A stretch of 64,000 nt of DNA from Candidatus Planktophila vernalis (GTDB taxonomy: Bacteria > Actinomycetota > Actinomycetes > Nanopelagicales > Nanopelagicaceae), in NCBI RefSeq assembly GCF_002288185.1, contig NZ_CP016776.1:372001-436000 (forward strand), given 5' to 3'. The notes below the pieces were generated by a model. The model made no database searches and was not told the DNA's origin. It worked only from the letters and a program-made list of their open reading frames with translations. Position 1 is the first letter of the stretch; the number at the start of each line of letters is the position of its first letter. Shown piece after piece: positions 7,653 to 18,515 of this stretch. The position numbers were made by a program, and so were the translations under genes.

Positions 7653-8957
7653 ATGAGCACCGAGATCAGCAAGCAAGAAGAGTTCGTTCTTCGCACCCTT
7701 GAAGAGCGCAATATTCGCTTTGTGCGTTTGTGGTTTACAGATGTTTTGGGCTTTCTAAAATCTGTAGCTATCGCACCAGCAGAGTTAGAAAATGCTTTTG
7801 CTGAAGGAATTGGCTTTGATGGTTCTGCAATTGAAGGCTTTGCACGTGTAACTGAGTCAGATATGTTGGCAAAACCAGATCCTGCAACTTTTTCTATTTT
7901 GCCTTGGCGCACTGAAGCTCCAGGTGCTGCTCGAATGTTCTGCGACATCGTGATGCCAGATGGCACACCTTCTCCTGCAGATCCACGCAATGTGTTGCGA
8001 CGTACTTTAGAAAAAGCAGCAACCATGGGTTACACCTGTTACACCCACCCAGAAATTGAATTCTTCTTATTTAAGGAAAAGCCAGAGGCTGGCAAAGCAC
8101 CTATCCCAGTTGATCAAGGTGGATATTTCGATCACACACCAGCAGTTGTTGGCCATGACTTCCGTCGCCAAGCAATTACATTGCTTGAGGCTATGGGAAT
8201 TTCAGTTGAGTTCTCACATCATGAAGGTGCACCTGGACAGCAGGAAATTGATTTACGTTATGCAGATGCGCTAAGTACTGCAGATAACATCATGACTTTT
8301 CGCCATGTGATTAAAGAAGTAGCAATGGATCAAGGCTTCCACGCATCCTTTATGCCAAAGCCATTTACTGACCACCCAGGCAGTGGAATGCACACCCACG
8401 TTTCACTGTTTAAAGGTGAAGAAAACGCTTTCTATGATTCAAGCGCCGAATTAAATCTTTCAGCTGTTGGTCGCTCATTTATTGCAGGTCTTCTCAAGCA
8501 CGCACCAGAGATCACTGCAATTACTAATCAGTGGGTTAACTCCTATAAGCGCTTGCATGGCGGGGGAGAGGCACCAGCATTTGTTAACTGGGGTCCAAGT
8601 GATCGTGGTGCATTGGTGCGCGTGCCTATGTATAAGCCAAAGAAAGAAAACTCAACACGTATTGAATTTAGATCACCTGATACTGCTTGTAATCCATATC
8701 TTGCATATGCAGTGATGTTGGCAGCAGGGCTAAAGGGCGTTGAAGAAGGCTATGTATTAAGCGATTCGAAGGATCCAATTTCATTGCCATCAAATCTCAA
8801 TGAAGCCATTGCAGAGATGGAAAAGAGTGAATTAGTGCGCCAAACTTTGGGCGAGCATGTGTTTGAATATGTATTGCGCAATAAGCGCGCTGAATGGCAG
8901 GACTATCGCCGCCAGGTCAGCGCCTATGAACTAGATCGTTATTTGCCAGTTCTTTAG
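7653..8957 (+). CDS. glnA: Type I glutamine synthetase (GlnA2-like, non-adenylylated)
   Basis: Makes glutamine from glutamate and ammonia with ATP. About 434 residues, shorter than the adenylylated GSI-beta enzymes. The beta-grasp segment (VRLWFTDVLG, GFDGSAIEGF), the metal Glu region HPEIEFFLF, the HHEGAPGQQEID block and SGMHTHVS are present. The tyrosine adenylylation motif (NLYxLP) near the C-terminus is absent, so control is probably by feedback. The sequence resembles actinobacterial GlnA2. An ATG at 7644 is possible, but MSTEIS at 7653 fits the family start better. No Shine-Dalgarno sequence is seen; TAAGAA eight bases upstream may be a leaderless -10. Confidence 0.9.
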   Translation: MSTEISKQEEFVLRTLEERNIRFVRLWFTDVLGFLKSVAIAPAELENAFAEGIGFDGSAIEGFARVTESDMLAKPDPATFSILPWRTEAPGAARMFCDIVMPDGTPSPADPRNVLRRTLEKAATMGYTCYTHPEIEFFLFKEKPEAGKAPIPVDQGGYFDHTPAVVGHDFRRQAITLLEAMGISVEFSHHEGAPGQQEIDLRYADALSTADNIMTFRHVIKEVAMDQGFHASFMPKPFTDHPGSGMHTHVSLFKGEENAFYDSSAELNLSAVGRSFIAGLLKHAPEITAITNQWVNSYKRLHGGGEAPAFVNWGPSDRGALVRVPMYKPKKENSTRIEFRSPDTACNPYLAYAVMLAAGLKGVEEGYVLSDSKDPISLPSNLNEAIAEMEKSELVRQTLGEHVFEYVLRNKRAEWQDYRRQVSAYELDRYLPVL

Positions 8958-8966
8958 CCTGCGCGT

Positions 8967-8972
8967 TACCCT
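8967..8972 (+). promoter_or_regulatory. -10 element TACCCT, leaderless promoter of the leucine leader ORF
   Basis: TACCCT ends 6 nt before the ATG at 8979, only 10 bp after the glutamine synthetase stop. No Shine-Dalgarno sequence lies between them. Confidence 0.62.
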
Positions 8973-8996
8973 CTACCCATGAACACACGCAGTCTC

Positions 8997-10815
<1,819 letters not shown>

Positions 10816-10824
10816 CCAACGCAC

Positions 10825-10830
10825 TACCTT
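10825..10830 (+). promoter_or_regulatory. -10 element TACCTT, leaderless recO promoter
   Basis: TACCTT ends 7 nt before the recO ATG at 10838, in the 22-bp gap after leuA. No Shine-Dalgarno sequence is visible. Confidence 0.52.
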
Positions 10831-10837
10831 TGCCCGT

Positions 10838-11569
10838 ATGAGTTTGTACCGGGATGAGGCAATCGTCCTTCGCACGCAAAAACTCGGTGAGGCCGATCGC
10901 ATCATCACGATGCTGACAAAAGATCATGGGCGAATCCGCGGCGTTGCCAAAGGTGTTAGACGCACTATGTCTAAATTTGGTGCACGGCTTGAACCAGGTA
11001 GCCACGTTGATATCCAACTCCATGTGGGAAAAACCTTTGACACCATCACACAGGTTGAAGCGTTAATGAATTACGGAGAAGCACTCACCCAGGATTATCA
11101 GCGCTGGACAGTTGCTTCAGCGATATTGGAAGCTGCTGAGCGCTTTTCACCTAATGAGCAAGAACCTGCGCTCCAAGAGTTTCAATTAGTAGTTGGTGGA
11201 ATGAAAGCGTTAGCTGAAAACAGATATGAGCCTCTGCTCATTCTTGATGCATTCCTGCTGCGCTCTTTAGCAGTTGCTGGTTATGCACCATCAATGACAA
11301 TTTGTTCGCGGTGTGAAAAACCTGGCCCCCACAGATATTTCTCATTAGTCGGAGGAGGATCAGTGTGTAATGACTGCCGACCATCTGCATGTGCAACCCC
11401 AGCGATGGAAACCTTGCAGTTAATGGGCGCACTTATTAGCAGTGATTGGGAGAGTGCCACTGCAAGTGAAGGAAAACATCGCCGCGAGGCTAGTGGATTA
11501 ATTGCTGCCTATTTACAATGGCACCTTGAGCGCGGTTTAAGGAGTTTGCCAATGGTGGAGCGAGTATGA
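10838..11569 (+). CDS. recO: DNA repair protein RecO
   Basis: RecFOR-pathway mediator that anneals DNA and loads RecA onto SSB-coated single strands. The 243-residue protein has the N-terminal OB fold ([19 protein letters not shown]) and a central/C-terminal helical domain with a four-Cys zinc site (C156, C159, C177, C180). Its stop overlaps the uppS start by 4 nt, the recO-uppS pairing common in actinobacteria. Confidence 0.92.
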   Translation: MSLYRDEAIVLRTQKLGEADRIITMLTKDHGRIRGVAKGVRRTMSKFGARLEPGSHVDIQLHVGKTFDTITQVEALMNYGEALTQDYQRWTVASAILEAAERFSPNEQEPALQEFQLVVGGMKALAENRYEPLLILDAFLLRSLAVAGYAPSMTICSRCEKPGPHRYFSLVGGGSVCNDCRPSACATPAMETLQLMGALISSDWESATASEGKHRREASGLIAAYLQWHLERGLRSLPMVERV

Positions 11570-12270
11570 CAATTCATATTCCATATCACGTTGCCGTTGT
11601 TATGGATGGCAATGGGCGCTGGGCAAAACAAAGAGGACTACCGCGCACAGCAGGACATGAAGCAGGGGAGGCCGCACTTTTTGATGTGGTGCAGGGCGCA
11701 ATTGAATTTGGCGTTAAAGAGTTAAGTGCTTATGCATTCTCAACTGAAAACTGGCGCAGATCACCGGATGAAGTGCGCTTTCTTATGGGCTTTAATCGCG
11801 ATGTATTAAAGCGCCGCCGTGATCAGATGAATGAGATGGGTGTTCGCATTCGCTGGGTGGGCCGCTCTAAGCGCTTGTGGAGCAGTGTTATTAATGAGCT
11901 GGAAGAGGCTGAAGAGTTAACTGCCAAGAACAAAACTCTCACTCTTAACATGTGTGTGAACTATGGCGGGCGAGCCGAGATTGTTGATGCTGCTGCTGAG
12001 TTAGCACGCGATGTGAAGAGGGGCAAAGTAAAGGCCGATTCAATTACTGACAAAGTCTTTGCTAAGTATTTAGATTCACCCAAAATGAGTGATGTGGACC
12101 TGTTTTTGCGCTCATCAGGTGAGCAGCGCACGAGTAATTTCTTGCCGTGGCAAAGTGTTTATGCCGAGCTAGTTTTTATGGATGTGTTGTGGCCAGATGT
12201 AACACGCAAAACATTATGGAAAGCTATTGAAGAGTATTCACAGCGCGATCGTAGATTTGGTAAGGCTTAA
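11566..12270 (+). CDS. uppS: Isoprenyl (polyprenyl) diphosphate synthase
   Basis: cis-Prenyltransferase that elongates allylic diphosphates with isopentenyl diphosphate to make the lipid carrier for cell-wall synthesis. The 234 residues contain [13 protein letters not shown] (catalytic Asp about residue 14), [12 protein letters not shown] and [15 protein letters not shown]. Product length (C50 or C55) cannot be read from sequence. It is translationally coupled to recO, and its stop codon overlaps the stop of the convergent zinc-ribbon gene in the palindrome TTAA. Confidence 0.94.
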   Translation: MTIHIPYHVAVVMDGNGRWAKQRGLPRTAGHEAGEAALFDVVQGAIEFGVKELSAYAFSTENWRRSPDEVRFLMGFNRDVLKRRRDQMNEMGVRIRWVGRSKRLWSSVINELEEAEELTAKNKTLTLNMCVNYGGRAEIVDAAAELARDVKRGKVKADSITDKVFAKYLDSPKMSDVDLFLRSSGEQRTSNFLPWQSVYAELVFMDVLWPDVTRKTLWKAIEEYSQRDRRFGKA

Positions 12271-12452
12271 GCAGCTGGAAGATCGGTTGGGGTTGGGGCG
12301 GTCAAGTGCGCTTGGCACATTGCGCAGCGAGCGTTATCTAGTAAATACATCTCAATTTCATAGGTGTCTGGGCTAAATGATGCCGTGATCTCCAACAGAT
12401 GTGAGCCGCATGCAGGACATGCACACGTTGGAATACCTCTGTAGTCGCCCAT
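12267..12452 (-). CDS. Small zinc-ribbon protein in the zur operon
   Basis: A 61-residue protein with Cys10, Cys12, Cys15 and Cys43, Cys46, a short CxCxxC...CxxC zinc ribbon; the middle ([18 protein letters not shown]) looks like beta strands. I do not recognise the family. It starts 3 nt after the zur stop and is the last gene of the ZIP-Zur-ribbon operon, so it is probably expressed under zinc limitation or buffers zinc. Its stop overlaps the uppS stop on the other strand. The Cys spacing and operon position argue that it is a real gene. Confidence 0.72.
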   Translation of the reverse strand: MGDYRGIPTCACPACGSHLLEITASFSPDTYEIEMYLLDNARCAMCQAHLTAPTPTDLPAA

Positions 12453-12455
12453 GAT

Positions 12456-12821
12456 TTAACACTTTGAACAGATTCCGAAGATCTCGGCTGTGTGTCCAAC
12501 CTCGCGGAATCCAAACTCTTCAGCCATTGTCTTGGCCCACTTTTCAATTGCTCCGCCTTCGATTTCAACGGTGTCACCACAGCTTTTGCATACTAAGTGA
12601 TGATGATGAGTATCACCGCAAAGACGATAAATAGCTTCGCCATCTTCACGGCGCAGAAGATCAACAATTTTGTCATCAACGAGTGATTGCAATGCCCTAT
12701 ATACCGTTGTTAAACCGATGCCATCGCCTTCACGGCGCAAAATTTGATGCAGCTCTTGAGCGCTGGCAAAGCCACCAGTTCGCTCAAGAACTGCAATCAA
12801 TTTGAGATCAGATTTATTCAT
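12456..12821 (-). CDS. zur: Zinc uptake regulator, Fur family
   Basis: A 121-residue Fur-family repressor close to actinobacterial Zur. It has a winged helix (FASAQELHQILRREG, GLTTVYRALQSL), then a metal-sensing region with HHHH (72-75), and structural CxxC pairs C78/C81 and C118/C121 at the extreme C-terminus. Zinc would make it bind DNA and repress. The ATG at 12821 overlaps the ZIP transporter stop (ATGAATAA). A longer frame to 12986 only reads through the transporter's repeat tail. A perfect Zur-type palindrome controls the operon. Confidence 0.9.
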   Translation of the reverse strand: MNKSDLKLIAVLERTGGFASAQELHQILRREGDGIGLTTVYRALQSLVDDKIVDLLRREDGEAIYRLCGDTHHHHLVCKSCGDTVEIEGGAIEKWAKTMAEEFGFREVGHTAEIFGICSKC

Positions 12822-13710
12822 TGTCTGAGTGCTGGTGCCCATCTTCTTCAGAATGACCTTCTTCAGAATGACCTTCTTCAGAATGACCTTCTTCAGAATG
12901 ACCTTCTTCATGGCTGTGCTCATCCTCTTGGTGAATTTCTTGTCCACTTCCATGAGCATGTGCATCACCTGAATGTAGGTATGCAACCAGCGCCCACATA
13001 ATCAAGACTCCCGAAATCGTTGCAACCATAGTCAATCGTGATGAATGACGTGAATGTGCTTCAGGCAAGATGTGAGATGTAGCAAGATAGATGACGATTC
13101 CAGAGAAAGCAGCAAGATATAGCGCGATCAAATTGTTGCTCAAGACCAAGGTGCTTCCTAGCGCTGCACCTGAAACACGAGCTAGTGCATCAACACCGAG
13201 CAAGCCGACGCTCTTCTTTCCCCATAAGCCGGATTTGATCATGAAGGAAACGGTGTTAAGGCCATCGCTAAATGCGTGAACAAGTAATGCAATAAAGACC
13301 GCAAGACCTAAATCAGAGCTAACTTTAAATGCGACACCTAGCGCTAAACCATCAAGAAAAACATGGCCACCCATTGCGATTGCGCCAAAGGCACCAGTGA
13401 AGTTATGTGAGTGCTTGTGGTCATGACTGTAATCAGATTCAGCGGGTTCATGTGAACCAAAGATTCGCTCGTAGAAATGCAGAAGTAAGAAACCACCGAT
13501 CAATGCAATTGAAACAGTTGGGGCATGAAGAAATTCCCCAGTTCCTAACTTAAAGACTTCTGGAAGAAGATCAAAAGCAACAAGACCTAGAAGTAGACCG
13601 GCTGATAAACCGAGGACTAGGTGGAGGCGATCCTTTGCCTTTAGGGCTAATGCCCCTCCAGCAAAGGTGGATATGGCGGTAAGGGCTGCGAGGATGATGG
13701 CTATGTTCAT
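12814..13710 (-). CDS. ZIP-family metal (zinc) transporter with His/Glu repeat tail
   Basis: A 298-residue inner-membrane importer of the ZIP family. Transmembrane helices carry the metal-binding motifs GHVFLDGLALG and LVHAFSDG. A His/Asp-rich cytoplasmic loop (DYSHDHKHSHN) lies mid-protein, and the C-terminus is a tail of tandem EEGHS repeats. Both are likely zinc-capture segments. It is the first gene of the operon with zur and a zinc-ribbon gene, reads from a leaderless promoter (TACTGT, 6-nt spacer) and is preceded by a perfect 21-bp palindrome, so repression by zinc-loaded Zur is expected. Confidence 0.88.
   Translation of the reverse strand: MNIAIILAALTAISTFAGGALALKAKDRLHLVLGLSAGLLLGLVAFDLLPEVFKLGTGEFLHAPTVSIALIGGFLLLHFYERIFGSHEPAESDYSHDHKHSHNFTGAFGAIAMGGHVFLDGLALGVAFKVSSDLGLAVFIALLVHAFSDGLNTVSFMIKSGLWGKKSVGLLGVDALARVSGAALGSTLVLSNNLIALYLAAFSGIVIYLATSHILPEAHSRHSSRLTMVATISGVLIMWALVAYLHSGDAHAHGSGQEIHQEDEHSHEEGHSEEGHSEEGHSEEGHSEEDGHQHSDNE
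12851..12910. repeat. Four perfect 15-bp tandem repeats in the ZIP gene
   Basis: The unit GAATGACCTTCTTCA repeats four times without change, with a partial copy before it. It encodes EEGHS units in the ZIP transporter tail. The unit is a multiple of three, so copy-number slippage changes tail length without breaking the frame. Confidence 0.95.
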
Positions 13711-13716
13711 GACTGG

Positions 13717-13769
13717 ACAGTATCACAAAATGGAAATGATTATCATTTCCAAATCTGAGCCGATACGCT
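13717..13769. promoter_or_regulatory. Zur-type palindrome between two divergent leaderless promoters
   Basis: A perfect 21-bp palindrome (13731-13751), arms TGGAAATGAT around a central T, matches the ATGAT/ATCAT core of actinobacterial Zur boxes. On the minus strand TACTGT (13722-13717) ends 6 nt before the ZIP ATG. On the plus strand TACGCT (13764-13769) ends 6 nt before the ATG at 13776. The dyad covers the -35 to spacer region of both promoters, so one Zur site could repress both directions. Confidence 0.85.
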
Positions 13770-13775
13770 CAACCC

Positions 13776-14060
13776 ATGCTCGCAATCGCCAGATTTAACG
13801 TTGCCCTAGGCAATGCCGCCCACTTTGAGGCAGAACTCTCCGTTGCGCTGGAGGCGCTCTCGCAATGTGCTGGCTTTGTAAAAGGTGAAATTGGCCAGAA
13901 TCTAGATGAAAGCTCACTTTGGACACTGGTGACCCATTGGGAAAATGTGGGTTCTTATCGCAGAGCTCTGAGCAATAACAACGTGAAGATGAATGCGATC
14001 CCACTTCTTGCACAGGCAATTGACGAGCCCGGTGCATATGAAAAGCCTTACTCAGAGTAA
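13776..14060 (+). CDS. ABM-domain (antibiotic biosynthesis monooxygenase-like) small protein
   Basis: A 94-residue single-domain protein of the ABM/dimeric alpha-beta barrel type: an N-terminal strand (MLAIARFNV), a long helix with [20 protein letters not shown], and the ABM-like core [18 protein letters not shown]. Such proteins are often heme- or small-molecule-modifying enzymes; the substrate is unknown. It shares the Zur-type palindrome with the ZIP operon and precedes glyS by 62 bp, so it may be zinc-regulated. Confidence 0.7.
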   Translation: MLAIARFNVALGNAAHFEAELSVALEALSQCAGFVKGEIGQNLDESSLWTLVTHWENVGSYRRALSNNNVKMNAIPLLAQAIDEPGAYEKPYSE

Positions 14061-14122
14061 AATTCATCCACGGAAGTAACACCAGTTGCTTTTCGCCGAC
14101 AGCCAGCCGGACGGAGATTATT

Positions 14123-15502
14123 GTGGCAACGGATCGTTTAGAAAATATCGTTGGATTATCAAAGCGTCGAGGATTTGTTTTTCCATCCTCTGAAATTTAT
14201 GGCGGACTTCGTGCATCATGGGACTACGGCCCATTAGGTGTTGAGCTAAAAAATAACGTCAAGCGCCAGTGGTGGAAATCTATGGTTACAGGCCGCGAAG
14301 ATGTTGTCGGTCTCGACTCATGTGTAATTTTGGCAAAAGAAGTCTGGGAAGCATCCGGACACGTTGCAACATTTAGTGATCCTCTTACAGAGTGCACCGC
14401 ATGCCATAAGCGTTACCGCGCCGATCACCTAGAAGAGGCATATGAAGCTAAGCACAAAAAAGCGCCGTCATCACTAGCCGATATTAACTGCCCAGCTTGT
14501 GGCAACAAGGGTCAGTTCACTGAACCAAAACAATTTAGCGGAATGCTCAAAACTTATCTGGGACCAGTTGAAGATGAATCAGGGCTAGCGTTTTTGCGTC
14601 CAGAAACTGCTCAAGGAATCTTTATTAACTTTGATCAAGTAATGACGACCTCTCGCAAGAAGCCACCATTTGGTATTGGTCAGATTGGTAAGTCTTTCCG
14701 CAATGAAATCACTCCAGGAAACTTTATTTTCCGCACACGTGAGTTTGAGCAGATGGAGATGGAGTTCTTCGTAGTTCCAGGAACGGATGAAGAATGGCAC
14801 CAATACTGGATTGATACGCGCATGGCTTGGTATACCGGTCTTGGCATTAATCCTGATCGCCTTCGTATTTATGATCATCCAAAAGAGAAGTTGTCGCACT
14901 ATTCAAAGCGCACTGCAGATATTGAATACAAATTTGAGTTTGCTGGAACTGAGTGGGGCGAGCTAGAAGGTATTGCCAACCGCACAGATTTTGATCTCAA
15001 AGCTCACTCTGCAGCATCTGGAAAAGACTTGTCCTACTTTGATCAAGAAAAGGGAGAACGTTGGACTCCTTATGTCATTGAGCCTGCAGCTGGTGTTGAT
15101 CGCTGCACGCTGACTTTCTTGATGGATGCATTCACTGAAGATGAAGCACCTAATAGCAAGGGCGAAATGGAAAAGCGTGCAGTCCTAAAACTTGATCATC
15201 GCTTAGCACCAATTAAGGTTGCCGTTCTTCCTCTTTCACGTAACGCTGATTTATCACCTAAGGCCAGAGATTTAGCTGCGCAGCTTCGTAAGAACTGGGC
15301 AATTGATTTCGATGACTCAGGAGCTATTGGTCGCCGTTATCGCCGTCAAGATGAAATCGGTACGCCGTACTGCATCACTATTGACTTTGAAACTTTAGAA
15401 GATCATGCAGTGACAATTCGCGATCGCGACACAATGGCGCAAGAACGTATCGCCCTTGATCAGGTTGAAGCTTGGTTGGCACCGCGATTACTAGGCTGCT
15501 AA
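14123..15502 (+). CDS. glyS: Glycyl-tRNA synthetase (alpha2 type)
   Basis: Class II synthetase that charges tRNA-Gly. The 459 residues match the dimeric eukaryote-like form. Motif 1/2 segments [13 protein letters not shown] and [19 protein letters not shown], and the C-terminal anticodon-binding domain, are present. An inserted zinc ribbon has CTAC and CPAC pairs around residues 95-130. The GTG start has CGGAG upstream. Its position behind a Zur-type site is noteworthy because the enzyme itself carries Cys pairs. Confidence 0.95.
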   Translation: MATDRLENIVGLSKRRGFVFPSSEIYGGLRASWDYGPLGVELKNNVKRQWWKSMVTGREDVVGLDSCVILAKEVWEASGHVATFSDPLTECTACHKRYRADHLEEAYEAKHKKAPSSLADINCPACGNKGQFTEPKQFSGMLKTYLGPVEDESGLAFLRPETAQGIFINFDQVMTTSRKKPPFGIGQIGKSFRNEITPGNFIFRTREFEQMEMEFFVVPGTDEEWHQYWIDTRMAWYTGLGINPDRLRIYDHPKEKLSHYSKRTADIEYKFEFAGTEWGELEGIANRTDFDLKAHSAASGKDLSYFDQEKGERWTPYVIEPAAGVDRCTLTFLMDAFTEDEAPNSKGEMEKRAVLKLDHRLAPIKVAVLPLSRNADLSPKARDLAAQLRKNWAIDFDDSGAIGRRYRRQDEIGTPYCITIDFETLEDHAVTIRDRDTMAQERIALDQVEAWLAPRLLGC

Positions 15503-16638
15503 AACCCCTTCTCCTGCCACTAGCAAGTGGTGATCATTTAATTGATCCACCCGTTGTGCTTGCTCCAATGGCAGGAATCACCAACGCACCTTTTCGCACG
15601 CTCTGTCGTGAACAAGGTGCTGGTCTATTCGTTTCCGAGATGGTTACAGCTCGCGCTCTCATAGAGCGCCGCCCAGAAACCATGCGCATGATTGTTCCTG
15701 GTAAAGATGAGTGGCCGAGATCTGTGCAGCTCTATAGCGTTGATCCAACGACTATGCGCGCTGCTGTGACAATGATGGGTAAAGAGAATTTAGCTGATCA
15801 CATTGATATGAACTTTGGTTGCCCAGTTCCGAAAGTAACAAGAAAGGGCGGGGGAGCAGCCCTTCCCTATAAGCGCAAACTTTTTTCAAATATCGTCCAA
15901 GCAGCAGTTGAAGCAGCAAAACCTTTTGGGATTCCAGTAACGGTAAAAATGCGAATAGGCATTGATACCGATCACCACACGTATTTAGAAGCTGCGCAAT
16001 CTGCTGCAGATTTAGGTGTCTCATGGGTTGCACTACATGCGCGCACAGCAGCACAAATGTATGAAGGCAAAGCCGATTGGTCGGCAATTGCACAGTTAGT
16101 TGAGCACTTAAAGCCAAGCGGAGTACCTGTTTTAGGCAATGGTGACATCTGGTCTGGAAATGATGCCGTAGAGATGGTCAAGCAAACAGGGTGTGCAGGA
16201 GTTGTAGTTGGTCGCGGTTGCTTGGGCAGACCGTGGTTGTTTGCAGATTTAGTGAGTGCACTAGAAGGTGGCGAAAAAGAAAGTCTTCCAAATCTGCATC
16301 ACGTGCGCGAAGTAATGTTTAGACATGCGAACTTGATTGTTGAGTATTTAGAGTCTGAAGATCGCGGAATGCGCGATATGCGAAAGCACATGGCCTGGTA
16401 TTTAAAGGGCTTTAGAGTTGCCCGCGAAATTCGCCATGATTTAGGAATGGTTTCTTCGCTAGCGGAGATGCGTGCTCTGCTAGATCAATTAGAAGATCAG
16501 CCATATCCAGTGGAAGTGGGCGATAAACCACGTGGTCGCACAAGTCACGGCCGCCCACCAACTCTGCCTGATGGTTGGTTAGATGATCCTGATGAACTAG
16601 TTCATGTTGAACTAGAGGATGCATTTTCGGGCGGATAG
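15472..16638 (+). CDS. dusB: tRNA-dihydrouridine synthase
   Basis: FMN enzyme that reduces specific uridines of tRNA to dihydrouridine. The flavin-binding start [19 protein letters not shown], the catalytic Cys in NFGCPVPKV, and [18 protein letters not shown] for phosphate binding are intact. About 388 residues. The only credible in-frame start before the FMN motif is a TTG at 15472, which overlaps glyS by 31 bp; the exact start is therefore uncertain. It is followed without gap by the DUF218 gene. Confidence 0.9.
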   Translation: MVGTAITRLLKPLLLPLASGDHLIDPPVVLAPMAGITNAPFRTLCREQGAGLFVSEMVTARALIERRPETMRMIVPGKDEWPRSVQLYSVDPTTMRAAVTMMGKENLADHIDMNFGCPVPKVTRKGGGAALPYKRKLFSNIVQAAVEAAKPFGIPVTVKMRIGIDTDHHTYLEAAQSAADLGVSWVALHARTAAQMYEGKADWSAIAQLVEHLKPSGVPVLGNGDIWSGNDAVEMVKQTGCAGVVVGRGCLGRPWLFADLVSALEGGEKESLPNLHHVREVMFRHANLIVEYLESEDRGMRDMRKHMAWYLKGFRVAREIRHDLGMVSSLAEMRALLDQLEDQPYPVEVGDKPRGRTSHGRPPTLPDGWLDDPDELVHVELEDAFSGG

Positions 16639-17292
16639 ATGTTTCTCTTTAGATGGATTCGTCGCACAATCACAGTTATCGTTCTCATTGCTTTGATTGC
16701 ACCTGGCTATGCAGTTTCTCAAGTATGGCGTGCAGCAAATAATCCAATTGTGCGCCAAGGCGATGTCATTGTTGTTTTGGGCACAGCGCAATTAAATGGA
16801 CGACCAGGTGAAGCGTTAGAAGCTAGGTTGAAAGAAGCAAAGAGAATATTTGATTTAGGGTACGCGCCAACAATAATTACTGTGGGCGCTGGTGCACCAG
16901 GTGATCGCACGACTGAAGCTGCCTCAGGAAAGTATTGGCTTCGCACGCATGGCATACCTTCAAAGAAAATTACTGCAATTGAAGAAGGCCGAGATACTTT
17001 AACGAGCACGAAAGCATATGCAGCGGTAATGAAAAAGAGATATGTCAGCGATGTCATCATCGTTACTGATCCTTATCACTGCAAACGTGCAATGACGATG
17101 GCAAATGATCAGGGTGTAGTGAGTACATGCTCGCCTGTTCAAGATGGTCCAAATACGATTTCTGCCTCAAGTTATAAGTATTTATTGCGCGAAGCTGGGG
17201 CCTATTTGGTGCATATAACTGTGGGTCGACGAGGCATCCAAGTTAGCGATCATTTACCCGGTGCTGACATCCTCACTAAGGTTATGCCGTGA
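16639..17292 (+). CDS. YdcF/SanA-like DUF218 membrane protein
   Basis: A 217-residue protein with one N-terminal membrane segment (residues 8-28) and a DUF218 domain outside: VIVVLGTAQLNGRPGEALEA, a Gly-rich loop and VIIVTDPYHCKRAM. Family members SanA/YdcF act in envelope integrity, but the biochemical role is unknown. It begins directly after the dusB stop and overlaps dgt by 4 nt, so it is in the dusB-dgt operon. Confidence 0.82.
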   Translation: MFLFRWIRRTITVIVLIALIAPGYAVSQVWRAANNPIVRQGDVIVVLGTAQLNGRPGEALEARLKEAKRIFDLGYAPTIITVGAGAPGDRTTEAASGKYWLRTHGIPSKKITAIEEGRDTLTSTKAYAAVMKKRYVSDVIIVTDPYHCKRAMTMANDQGVVSTCSPVQDGPNTISASSYKYLLREAGAYLVHITVGRRGIQVSDHLPGADILTKVMP

Positions 17293-18506
17293 GCTATAGC
17301 CAGCATGATCAAGAGAGATTTCTTGATGAACCAGCAAAGCGCGCTGGGCGAACAGAGTTCATGCGCGATCGCGCACGTGTTATTCATTCAGCTGCCCTTC
17401 GCCGATTAGCTGCAAAGACTCAAGTGGCAGTTCCTTGGGAAAATGACTTTCAACGCACACGTTTATCGCACTCGTTAGAGTGCGCACAAATTGGCCGCGA
17501 ACTTGGTGAATCACTGGGTGCTGATCCAGATCTACAAGACACAGCATGTCTTGCCCATGATTTAGGTCATCCACCTTTTGGTCATAACGGTGAAGAAGCA
17601 CTCGCTGATATTGCTTCAGATTTTGGTGGCTTTGAAGGAAATGCGCAAAGCTTTCGTTTGTTGGTGCGCCTTGAAGCAAAGACCGTTGATAGTGATGGCA
17701 AGAGTATTGGTTTGAACTTAACCAGAGCATCACTAGATGGCGCTACGAAGTATCCATGGCCACGTTCGCAAAATCCTCGCAAGTTTGGTGTTTATGACGA
17801 TGATGTTGAAGTATTTAACTGGATGCGAACCGGTGCCCCCGTTGATAAGAAATGTATTGAAGCTCAGATCATGGATTGGTCAGATGATTGCGCTTACTCC
17901 GTGCACGATCTAGAGGATGCGATTTTTGCTAATCAAGTATCTGTTAAGAATTTTGAAACTGACTTTGAAGATCTCTATGTAGTAATGGTCCGTGACTATG
18001 GAAGTGATGCATCTGAGCAAGAAGCAGTAGATGCCCACAAGCGTTTATCGGCGTTATCTGCTTGGCCACATTATTACGATGGAACACATCGCTCTCTTGC
18101 ACGGTTAAAAGATTCAACAAGCCAGCTTATTGGTCGCTTCGTTCTCGCTGCAGAGTTGGAAACACGCAAAATTCATGGTGATGGTCCACTTTCTCGCTAT
18201 AGCGCAGACCTTGAAATCCCACGTGAACAAAAAGTTGAAGTAGATTTCTTAAAGGCCATTGCAGGGCACTACTTAATCAATGCTGCGCACTCACAGGATC
18301 GTTATGCCAAGCAGCAGGTAATCATCAGCGAACTCGTTGAAATGCTACGTGCTCGTGCACCGCAGGAACTTGATTCCTTCTTCCTTAAAAGCTGGAATGA
18401 AGCAGGCGATGAAATAGCTCGTATGCGCGTGATTATCGATCAAGTAGCAGCCTTAACTGACCCTGGCGCATATGCCCTTCATGCCACTTTGTTAGCTTCT
18501 CGTTAA
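17289..18506 (+). CDS. dgt: Deoxyguanosinetriphosphate triphosphohydrolase-like protein
   Basis: HD-domain enzyme that removes triphosphate from dNTPs, helping balance nucleotide pools. The metal-binding residues are H61 (SHSLE), the HD pair H90/D91 in LAHDLGHPPFGHNGE, and later DWSDDCAYSVHD. Length 405, as for the actinobacterial type. Its TAA stop forms the first three bases of the dnaG -10 element, and dnaG follows by 9 bp, the usual actinobacterial neighbour order. Confidence 0.92.
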   Translation: MSYSQHDQERFLDEPAKRAGRTEFMRDRARVIHSAALRRLAAKTQVAVPWENDFQRTRLSHSLECAQIGRELGESLGADPDLQDTACLAHDLGHPPFGHNGEEALADIASDFGGFEGNAQSFRLLVRLEAKTVDSDGKSIGLNLTRASLDGATKYPWPRSQNPRKFGVYDDDVEVFNWMRTGAPVDKKCIEAQIMDWSDDCAYSVHDLEDAIFANQVSVKNFETDFEDLYVVMVRDYGSDASEQEAVDAHKRLSALSAWPHYYDGTHRSLARLKDSTSQLIGRFVLAAELETRKIHGDGPLSRYSADLEIPREQKVEVDFLKAIAGHYLINAAHSQDRYAKQQVIISELVEMLRARAPQELDSFFLKSWNEAGDEIARMRVIIDQVAALTDPGAYALHATLLASR

Positions 18507-18509
18507 GAT
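18504..18509 (+). promoter_or_regulatory. -10 element TAAGAT made from the dgt stop codon
   Basis: TAAGAT ends 6 nt before the dnaG ATG at 18516; its first three bases are the dgt stop codon. It would give a leaderless dnaG mRNA in addition to read-through from dgt. Confidence 0.58.
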
Positions 18510-18515
18510 AGACCT

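Noticed and set aside
12822-12986. Longer N-terminus for Zur
   Set aside because: The extra residues are translation of the ZIP repeat tail in another frame; the family starts at the ATG at 12821.
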